NCBI GenBank assembly: GCA_900543025.1
Contig: UQPP01000023.1
Location: 1-37,551 of the forward strand
DNA from: an uncultured Collinsella sp.
Lineage (GTDB): Bacteria; Actinomycetota; Coriobacteriia; Coriobacteriales; Coriobacteriaceae
Length of the DNA: 37,551 nucleotides
Direction of reading: 5' to 3'
Part shown: positions 31,549 to 37,551 of the stretch, in pieces
Layout of the letters: each line of letters opens with the position of its first letter
Position numbering within the stretch: position 1 is the stretch's first letter
Program-made: the position numbers and the translations under genes
Notes under the pieces: model-generated
What the model was told of the DNA's origin: nothing
Seen by the model: the letters and a program-made list of their open reading frames with translations, nothing else
Databases searched by the model: none

Positions 31549-33798
31549 CTAGAAGTTGGCGTCGTTGAGCTGGGTGCTCTCGAGGCCGTCGAGCTGTTGC
31601 TGTTCGGGCGTATCGGCGACGCTCTCGAGCAGCTCGGTGGGATCGACGTTCATGTTCTTGCCGGCTTCGTTGCCGTTGACCAGGTCGTCCGAGAAGATAT
31701 CGACATCCATTTCCTCAGCTTCCTCGATCTGAACTTCGAGCGGCACCTGGGTGCGTACGAGTTTGACTGCCGGACGCATACGGGCAAAGAGGGGCACGTA
31801 CTCGATAATGATGGCCGAGTTCTCAAGACCGTACCAACGCGCCGGGCTTCCGCAGGCGCGGCGGACGGCGTACTTGATGGCCATGACGCGATGGTCGTTG
31901 CGGTTGATGTCTGTTTCGGGGGCAAGCATCTTGCGCAGCATGCAAAAACGGAAGTCGCCCACGTTGCCGCGTGTCTCGTAGATGGAGTAGGTGTGATGTT
32001 GCGGTGGCAACTCACCCGATGCCATCAGGTCGCCAACGATCTGGCGCAGGTAGGCGTTGATGCGCTGATTGACCTTAAAGCCCAGGTCCAAGCGCACGCG
32101 GAACAGGAAGTCTGTGCCAAAGGTCTCAACGGAATACTCGTGCGTATAGGGCTCGTCGGTAACGTGTACGTTGATGAACCAATATGCCTTGGCACGCTTG
32201 GGGTGCTTGTCCAGGATGGAATAGAGCACGTCGCGGTCGAGCGTGAGCGGATCGGGGCTGTTGGTGAGGAACACCAGATTGTCGGCGAGCACGGGGTAGG
32301 TCTCGTCGTTGCGCAGGCGGTTGAGCTGATCGATGTACTTGGAGACGGGCAGCAGAATCGTCTGCGTGCGCTCGATGGCGGTGCCGCGACGCCACACGTA
32401 CATAAGGCCAAACAGCAGTGCGGCCAGGAAGATCATGACGTAGCCGCCGTCAAAGAACATGGTGAGGCACGAAGCGAAGAAGCACAGCTCAATGGCACCA
32501 AAGAGCAGGGCAAAGACACAGGCGCCCAGCTTGTGCTTGAGGATGCCGGCGATGTAGCTCGTCAAAAGCGTCGTGGTCATGAGCATGGTCACGGTAATGG
32601 CGAGGCCATAGGCGCTCTCCATGCGCTCGGAGTTTTGGAACAACAGCACGATGAAGATGCAGCCGACCCACATGATGTTGTTGACGAGCGGAATATAGAG
32701 CTGGCCCTTGGTGTCGCTGGGGTAGTGGATGCGCAGGTGCGGCATAAGGTTGAGACGCGTGGCCTCGGATACCAGCGAGAACGAGCCGGTGATGAGCGCC
32801 TGCGAGGCGATGATGGCCGCCACGGCCGAAAGCACGATGGCAAAGGGGCGCAGGGGCTCGGGAAGCATCATATAGAACGGGTTGACGATATCCATCGCGA
32901 GCATCTGGGGGTTGGAGTTATTGGCGAGCAGCCAAGCGCCTTGACCCAGATAGTTGAGGATGAGGGCCGCCTTAACAAACGGCCAGGATGCATAGATGTT
33001 TGCCTTGCCAACGTGGCCCATGTCCGAGTAGAGCGCCTCGGCGCCGGTCGTCGACAGGAAGACGAAGCCGAGCACCATGATGCCCGAGTGGTTGATGGGC
33101 GAGAACAGGAACATGATGCCGCGGATGGGGTTGAGCGCGCGCAAGATGGACAGGTTGCCGAGCATGTTGAACAGGCCGGCGCCTGCCAGGAACAGGAACC
33201 ACAGTGTCATGAGCGGGCCGAACAGCTTGCCGATCGACGAGGTACCAGCGCGCTGCATGGCAAATAGGCCGCAGATAATGATGATGGTAATGATGATCAC
33301 ATTGGTCTGGCCGTCGCCCAGCAGCGCATGGCCCCATTCGATGGTGCGCAGACCCTCGATGGCTGTGGTGACCGTGACCGCGGGGGTGAGGATGCCGTCG
33401 GCGAGCAGCGCCGCGCCGCCGATCATGGCGGGGAGAATCAGCCATGGTGCCACTTTACGCACGAGACTGAACAGGGCGAAGATGCCGCCTTCGTTATGGT
33501 TGTCGGCCTTCATGGCGATTACAACGTACTTGACCGTGGTCACGAGTGTCATGGTCCAGATGACGAGCGAAAGCGCGCCCAAGATCATGTCCTCGCTGAC
33601 GGTACCGATGCCGCCGTTGTTGGCGACGATTGATTTCATGGTGTACATGGGGCTCGTGCCGATGTCGCCATAGACGACGCCGAGCGTTACGAGCAGCATG
33701 CCAGCGGAGAGGGGAATGGCTCCATGCCCGCCTTGACTACGCTGGTCTTGGAGGCTTGCCTCCAGCTTGTTGTGTGCCACGTGGACTCCCTTGGACAT
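31549..33798 (-). CDS. kup: Kup-family potassium uptake protein
   Basis: This 749-residue protein starts its membrane part with LVTLGVVYGDIGTSPMYTM, the Kup signature. About 12 transmembrane segments (about 30-450) include GGIFALFSLVRK, GAALLADGILTPAVTV and LSTTGAEALYSDMGH, followed by a cytoplasmic C-terminal domain of nearly 300 residues and an acidic tail. It imports K+ with protons. Two starts are possible: ATG 33798 with AGAGG close by, or GTG 33780 with AAGGGAG 5 nt upstream, giving 743 residues. No c-di-AMP riboswitch was recognised in the 139 bp upstream, which instead hold a palindrome at 33880-33903. Confidence 0.93.
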   Translation of the reverse strand: MSKGVHVAHNKLEASLQDQRSQGGHGAIPLSAGMLLVTLGVVYGDIGTSPMYTMKSIVANNGGIGTVSEDMILGALSLVIWTMTLVTTVKYVVIAMKADNHNEGGIFALFSLVRKVAPWLILPAMIGGAALLADGILTPAVTVTTAIEGLRTIEWGHALLGDGQTNVIIITIIIICGLFAMQRAGTSSIGKLFGPLMTLWFLFLAGAGLFNMLGNLSILRALNPIRGIMFLFSPINHSGIMVLGFVFLSTTGAEALYSDMGHVGKANIYASWPFVKAALILNYLGQGAWLLANNSNPQMLAMDIVNPFYMMLPEPLRPFAIVLSAVAAIIASQALITGSFSLVSEATRLNLMPHLRIHYPSDTKGQLYIPLVNNIMWVGCIFIVLLFQNSERMESAYGLAITVTMLMTTTLLTSYIAGILKHKLGACVFALLFGAIELCFFASCLTMFFDGGYVMIFLAALLFGLMYVWRRGTAIERTQTILLPVSKYIDQLNRLRNDETYPVLADNLVFLTNSPDPLTLDRDVLYSILDKHPKRAKAYWFINVHVTDEPYTHEYSVETFGTDFLFRVRLDLGFKVNQRINAYLRQIVGDLMASGELPPQHHTYSIYETRGNVGDFRFCMLRKMLAPETDINRNDHRVMAIKYAVRRACGSPARWYGLENSAIIIEYVPLFARMRPAVKLVRTQVPLEVQIEEAEEMDVDIFSDDLVNGNEAGKNMNVDPTELLESVADTPEQQQLDGLESTQLNDANF

Positions 33799-33879
33799 CT
33801 GGCCTCTGCCACGAGCAGTAGACCTTTATGCCATCTTTATACATATAAGAGCAGTTTGGCACATCGGGGTGTTTTAGAC

Positions 33880-33903
33880 AATAATCCCCATCTGGGGATT
33901 ATT
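33880..33903. promoter_or_regulatory. 10-bp palindrome between EamA exporter and kup
   Basis: AATAATCCCC-ATCT-GGGGATTATT is a perfect inverted repeat, 35 bp after the exporter stop and about 82 bp before kup. It could terminate exporter transcription or act as an operator for kup; there is no strong U tract. Confidence 0.5.
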
Positions 33904-33937
33904 CATGTACGCAGGTAGCATTTCAAAGCAGGGGCTA

Positions 33938-34849
33938 TTAAGCACGTGCTGTCTGGGCGATGCCAGCCTTGGTGTTTGCGCGTTTGCCGGCGAGTTCGCA
34001 AAAAATCGCGCCGCCGATGATAAGCACGGCGCCCATCAGACGGACCGGTGTTATGGCTTCGCCCAAAAGGACGCCCGAGAACACGACCGCCGAAAGCGGC
34101 TCGAGGTAGCCGACGACGGCGACGGTCTGGACGGGCAGTTTGGCGACGGCGCTAAAGTAGAGCAGGCAGCCGATGCCGGTGTTGACGACGCCGAGCATGA
34201 CGACGGCGCGCCAATCAATACTGGCGGCGACGCCGGCGGACAGGAATGAGGGGGCACCCTGCGTGAGGAGCGTAAGGACCAGCGCGGTCAAAAAGGCGGC
34301 GCTCACCTGGAGCGCGGAGTTCTCGAGGCCCTCGATGTGCGGCGCACCCTTGCTGGCGATGACCATCAATGCATAGCAGAAGGCCGAGGCGATGCCGCAC
34401 ACGATGCCTGCGATGGGCATATTGCCGCCGAGGCCTTGGGCCGCGATGAGGAAGGCGCCGCAGGCGACAGCTATGAAGCCGGCGATTTTGCCACCGGTCA
34501 ATTTTTCGCCAAAGATGAGCGGGGAGAGCGCCATAACGATGATGGGGCCGCAGTAGTACAGCAGCGAGGATATGCCGACGCCGATCGTCTGGTAGGCGCG
34601 GAACAGAAAAATCCAGCTGGCGCCCAGCGCGGCTCCCGAGAGGAGAAGGGCTGCGGCTTCGCGGGGGCGAGATGGCGCCTGCAACTTATGGCGTTGGGTG
34701 ATGGCGAGGACGGTGACAAGCGAGAGGGCGCCCAAAAACGTGCGCAGGAGCACGATATCGGAGCTCGGCAGCGCGATGGCAGCGGCGATGATGCCGTTGG
34801 AGCCAAACAATAGCAATGCTGCTAAGTATGTAAACAGTCCGTTGTTCAT
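33938..34849 (-). CDS. EamA/DMT-family exporter
   Basis: This 303-residue membrane protein has ten hydrophobic helices in two EamA repeats (about 5-135 and 145-285). LYYCGPIIVMALSPLIFGEKLT and VVGYLEPLSAVVFSGVLLGEAI are the matching repeat ends. The drug/metabolite transporter family exports amino acids and metabolites; the substrate is unknown. It diverges from a LysR gene across a 118-bp gap with a LysR box at 34879-34895, the usual arrangement of an LTTR controlling its exporter. A GGGGA stretch precedes ATG 34849 at a suboptimal distance. Confidence 0.88.
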   Translation of the reverse strand: MNNGLFTYLAALLLFGSNGIIAAAIALPSSDIVLLRTFLGALSLVTVLAITQRHKLQAPSRPREAAALLLSGAALGASWIFLFRAYQTIGVGISSLLYYCGPIIVMALSPLIFGEKLTGGKIAGFIAVACGAFLIAAQGLGGNMPIAGIVCGIASAFCYALMVIASKGAPHIEGLENSALQVSAAFLTALVLTLLTQGAPSFLSAGVAASIDWRAVVMLGVVNTGIGCLLYFSAVAKLPVQTVAVVGYLEPLSAVVFSGVLLGEAITPVRLMGAVLIIGGAIFCELAGKRANTKAGIAQTARA

Positions 34850-34878
34850 GCGCTTCCGTCCCCTCTATATCCGAGCAT

Positions 34879-34922
34879 GTTCACTATGGGTGAACTGGCT
34901 TTAGAAGAAAAGCGAATATAAT
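34879..34922 (+). promoter_or_regulatory. LysR box and -10 element in divergent EamA/LysR promoter
   Basis: GTTCAC-N5-GTGAAC (34879-34895) is a perfect inverted repeat satisfying the T-N11-A rule. It overlaps the position expected for the -35 of a consensus -10 TATAAT at 34917-34922 that points to the LysR gene. Binding there would repress the regulator and could activate the divergent exporter. Confidence 0.65.
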
Positions 34923-34967
34923 GCATGGCAAACATGACAAAAACTCATGCAAAGGTGGAGGCGTGCC

Positions 34968-35825
34968 GTGGAAACGAATATTCAAAAGATGCAGGTGCTG
35001 CTCGAGACCGTGCGCGCCGGCAGTTTTACGCGTGCTGCCGAGCGGCTGAGCTATTCTCAGTCGGGCGTGAGCCGTATGGTGGCCGATCTCGAGGCCGACT
35101 GGGGCTTTAAAGTACTCGATAGAAGCCGCGAGGGCGTAGTGCTTTCTGCCGATGGGCGGCAAGTTATGCCGGCGGTCGAGACGTTATGCGAGGAATTTGT
35201 TCGTTTGCAGCGACGCGTGGACGAGATGCGTGGGCTCATGCGTGGCAAGATCTGTATCGGTACGTTTTCGAGTGTGGCGACCCACGTGCTGCCGCCGGTG
35301 ATCGCGCGCTTTCGCGCCGATCATCCGGACATCGATTATGAGTTGCTGATGGGCGATTACTCAGAGATTGAACAATGGGTGGCAGAGGGCCGCTGCGATC
35401 TGGGCTTTATCCCGCGTGAGCCCCGAGAAAGTGGCATGACATCGCGGTCTTTGGTGCGCGACGAGTTGATGGCGGTAGTGCCGGCAGACTCTTTACTTGC
35501 CACGGCGGAGGTCATCTCTCTTGCCGATTTGGCTAACGAGCAGTTTATTCTGCTAGAACGGGGTAGCGACGACGAGATTACGCCGCTGTTCCGTCGGGCG
35601 GGGCTGACGGTGCGCTCCAAGCTGTCGACCTGGGATGACTATGCGATTATGGCCATGGTCGAGGACGGCCTGGGCGTGAGCATTCTTCCCGCGCTCATCT
35701 TGCGCCGCTGCCAGTTCGATGTTGCCGTGTGCCCGCTCGAGGGGCATCCTCATCGGCAGATCAACGCCATATACCGCACCGCTGACGTTTCGCTTGCGGC
35801 GGCTCGTTTTCTTGAATATCTCTAA
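34968..35825 (+). CDS. LysR-family transcriptional regulator (divergent from EamA exporter)
   Basis: This 285-residue LTTR has an N-terminal helix-turn-helix (QVLLETVRAGSFTRAAERL, YSQSGVSRMVADLE) and a substrate-binding domain beginning KICIGTFSSVATHVLPPVI. The GTG at 34968 is chosen because GGTGGAGG ends 6 nt before it; an ATG at 34947 would bury that site in the coding region. It probably controls the divergent exporter and itself through the box at 34879-34895. The inducer is unknown and may be the exported compound. Confidence 0.87.
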   Translation: METNIQKMQVLLETVRAGSFTRAAERLSYSQSGVSRMVADLEADWGFKVLDRSREGVVLSADGRQVMPAVETLCEEFVRLQRRVDEMRGLMRGKICIGTFSSVATHVLPPVIARFRADHPDIDYELLMGDYSEIEQWVAEGRCDLGFIPREPRESGMTSRSLVRDELMAVVPADSLLATAEVISLADLANEQFILLERGSDDEITPLFRRAGLTVRSKLSTWDDYAIMAMVEDGLGVSILPALILRRCQFDVAVCPLEGHPHRQINAIYRTADVSLAAARFLEYL

Positions 35826-35884
35826 AAGCGCGTACCTGCTGTCCACTTTGGGACAATTCTCGGGGTTCGGTACATTTTCTAGTG

Positions 35885-35968
35885 AAATTGAACTTCCCGA
35901 TAATGCGCCGCGCTATACTGCTGCCTAAATTGAACTCAGGTTCAATTCGTGTTCTGTAAATTGAACTT
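35885..35968 (+). promoter_or_regulatory. Three AAATTGAACT operators plus palindrome before XRE-AlaA gene
   Basis: AAATTGAACT occurs at 35885, 35927 and 35958, spaced 42 and 31 bp (about four and three helical turns). The middle copy is part of the perfect palindrome AATTGAAC-N4-GTTCAATT (35928-35947). TATACT at 35914-35919 is the likely -10, bracketed by the sites, so binding should repress. The natural candidate binder is the XRE domain encoded directly downstream. Confidence 0.65.
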
Positions 35969-35987
35969 TGCCAGCAAGGAGGTTCTA

Positions 35988-37508
35988 GTGGCCCAAGAGA
36001 CGTTTAGCGATCGCCTGCGACAGACCATGTCCGATCGCGACGTTCGCCAGTCGGACGTAATCCGCGCATCGGAGATGCTCGGCAAAAAACTCGGCAAGAG
36101 TCAGATGAGCCAATATGTGAGTGGCAAGACGATTCCGCGGCGCGATGTGGCAGAGCTGCTCGCCCGCATTTTGGAGGTCGATGTTACCTGGCTGCTTGCC
36201 GGTGACGCCGATCAAGGCGAGACATCATCGCCTCGCAACGATTCCAAGCCCGAACCCCATCCCTCAGCTCAAATTCCAAGGAGCACCACCATGCGTACTT
36301 TTTCTAAATCCACCAAACTCGAGAATGTCCTGTATGACGTGCGCGGTCCCGTCGTCGACGAGGCAGCCCGTATGGAGGACGAAGGCGAGCGCATCCTCAA
36401 GCTCAACATCGGCAACCCCGCGCCCTTTGGTTTCCGCACGCCCGATGAGGTCATTAAGGATATGCGCCAGCAGCTGCCCGACTGCGAAGGCTATTCCAAC
36501 TCGCGCGGCCTGTTCTCTGCGCGCAAGGCGATTATGCAGTACTCGCAGATCAAGGGCCTGCCCAATGTTCAGATGGAGCACATCTACACGGGCAACGGCG
36601 TGTCCGAGCTCATTCAGCTTTCGATGAACGCGCTGCTCGACAACGGCGACGAGATCCTGATCCCCAGCCCCGACTATCCGCTCTGGACGGCGTGCGCAAC
36701 CCTTGCCGGCGGTCATCCCGTGCACTATCTGTGCGATGAGCAGGCGGATTGGTATCCCGACCTGGAGGATATGGAGTCCAAGATCACGAGCGCGACCAAG
36801 GCCCTCGTCATCATCAACCCCAACAACCCCACGGGTTCCGTCTACCCGCGTGAGGTGCTCGAGGGCATTGTCGAGATCGCGCGCAGGCACCAGCTCATGA
36901 TTTTTGCCGACGAGATCTACGACCGCCTGTGCATGGACGGCTACGAGCACGTCTCAATTGCATCGCTCGCCCCCGACCTGCCTTGCATTACGTTTAGCGG
37001 TCTGTCCAAGTCGCATATGATCGCGGGCTATCGCATTGGCTGGATGGTGCTTTCGGGCAACCAACGCTGCATGAGCGACTTCATCATGGGCGTCAACATG
37101 CTCTCTAACATGCGCCTGTGCTCCAACGTGCCGGCTCAGTCGATCGTCCAGACGGCGCTCGGCGGCCATCAGTCGGTTAACGACTACATCCGCCCCGGCG
37201 GTCGTGTCTACGAGCAGCGCAACTTTGTGTATGAGGCACTCAGCAAGATCGATGGCATCTCGGTGGTCAAGCCGCGCGCGGCGTTCTACATCTTCCCCAA
37301 GATGGATGTGAAGAAGTTCAACATCACCGATGACGAGCAGTTTGCCCTTGACCTGCTGCACGAGAAGAAGATCCTGATCACGCGCGGCGGCGGCTTTAAC
37401 TGGGCTGAGCCCGACCACTTCCGCATCGTGTACCTGCCGCGCATGGAAGTGCTCAAAGAGTCGCTCGAAGACCTCGCCGACTTCTTCGATCATTACCGCC
37501 AGAGCTAA
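35988..37508 (+). CDS. XRE-type helix-turn-helix fused to AlaA-like aminotransferase
   Basis: In this 506-residue fusion, residues 5-72 form an XRE/Cro-like HTH (QSDVIRASEMLGKKLGKSQM, then SQYVSGKTIPRRDVAELLAR), 73-101 are a low-complexity linker, and 102-506 are a complete class I aminotransferase. The latter closely resembles E. coli AlaA: LNIGNPAPFGF, GYSNSRGLFSARKAIM, IINPNNPTG, FADEIYD and the PLP-binding Lys341 in SGLSKSH. The expected reaction is pyruvate-glutamate transamination to alanine. GTG 35988 has AAGGAGG 5 nt upstream. AAGGAG at 36278-36283 stands 7 nt before an in-frame ATG at 36291, which would yield a free 405-residue AlaA-sized enzyme. Unlike MocR/GabR proteins the DNA-binding part is not GntR-type. 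Confidence 0.88.
   Translation: MAQETFSDRLRQTMSDRDVRQSDVIRASEMLGKKLGKSQMSQYVSGKTIPRRDVAELLARILEVDVTWLLAGDADQGETSSPRNDSKPEPHPSAQIPRSTTMRTFSKSTKLENVLYDVRGPVVDEAARMEDEGERILKLNIGNPAPFGFRTPDEVIKDMRQQLPDCEGYSNSRGLFSARKAIMQYSQIKGLPNVQMEHIYTGNGVSELIQLSMNALLDNGDEILIPSPDYPLWTACATLAGGHPVHYLCDEQADWYPDLEDMESKITSATKALVIINPNNPTGSVYPREVLEGIVEIARRHQLMIFADEIYDRLCMDGYEHVSIASLAPDLPCITFSGLSKSHMIAGYRIGWMVLSGNQRCMSDFIMGVNMLSNMRLCSNVPAQSIVQTALGGHQSVNDYIRPGGRVYEQRNFVYEALSKIDGISVVKPRAAFYIFPKMDVKKFNITDDEQFALDLLHEKKILITRGGGFNWAEPDHFRIVYLPRMEVLKESLEDLADFFDHYRQS
36278..36293 (+). promoter_or_regulatory. Internal ribosome-binding site and start codon at the AlaA boundary
   Basis: AAGGAG-N7-ATG is a near-ideal initiation site placed exactly where similarity to AlaA begins. 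It suggests a second, DNA-binding-free product from the same gene, or a relic of two once separate genes. Confidence 0.6.
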
Positions 37509-37514
37509 TTAGTT

Positions 37515-37536
37515 CCGCCGTTCTACCGAACGGCGG
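37515..37536 (+). terminator. Hairpin after XRE-AlaA gene
   Basis: CCGCCGTTC (37515-37523) and its complement (37528-37536) form a 9-bp stem with a 4-nt loop, 6 bp after the stop. No clear T run follows before the window ends. Confidence 0.6.
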
Positions 37537-37551
37537 ACCGCTTGACGCTGC

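Noticed and set aside
31540..33267. Plus-strand 575-codon frame opposite kup
   Set aside because: The minus strand encodes a complete Kup transporter. The antisense product has no family features and would run into the terminator between convergent genes.

Overview
The window is high-GC, densely packed bacterial DNA with genes on both strands. It contains a bile-salt/choloylglycine hydrolase, surface proteins ending in an actinobacterial-type LAATG sorting motif, Orc1/Cdc6-like ATPases, a TetM-like GTPase, an alanine-aminotransferase fused to an XRE domain, and repeated hairpins with a GGGAC core. Together these point to a gut Coriobacteriia chromosome, most likely Collinsella. This placement is inference from gene content; no 16S or other marker gene is present. 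No tRNA, rRNA, CRISPR array, prophage or insertion sequence was found.

Layout. 1-3019: a truncated small gene at the left edge, a GNAT acetyltransferase and a ribosomal-protection-type GTPase. 3010-8140: a block bounded by two inverted copies of a roughly 105-bp composite hairpin repeat. It contains an AAA ATPase, an overlapping UvrA-like ABC protein that lacks the UvrB-binding domain, and a second, convergent AAA ATPase. 8146-11034 (minus): TrmL, a CobW GTPase, a Cys-less ArsC/Spx-like protein and a flavodoxin-like protein. 11109-15483 (minus): two paralogous cyclic-di-GMP enzymes, GGDEF-PAS-GGDEF and GGDEF-PAS-GGDEF-GGDEF-EAL. 15808-16677: a patatin. 16790-18823 (minus): a TPP-riboswitch-controlled thiamine salvage operon (thiM, thiamine-binding protein, thiE). 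18922-23483 (plus): a HAD phosphatase, a LysR regulator, a MetE-like methyltransferase and a uracil permease.

23545-29758 (minus): an esterase, two tandemly duplicated beta-helix surface proteins and an AzgA-type purine permease. A 14-codon remnant of the permease tail between the two surface-protein genes shows how the duplication arose. 29952-31469 (plus): a deformylase-like protein with an altered HExxH motif, and the choloylglycine hydrolase. 31549-34849 (minus): a Kup potassium transporter and an EamA exporter. 34968-35825: a LysR regulator divergent from the exporter. 35988-37508: the XRE-AlaA fusion.

Functional links. The thiamine genes form one attenuated operon. The purine and uracil permeases and the thiamine kinase suggest a salvage-oriented, host-associated lifestyle. 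The LysR regulator and EamA exporter share a divergent promoter with a visible LysR box. The XRE-AlaA gene sits behind repeated AAATTGAACT sites, which suggests autoregulation. It also carries a strong internal ribosome-binding site exactly at the start of the aminotransferase part.
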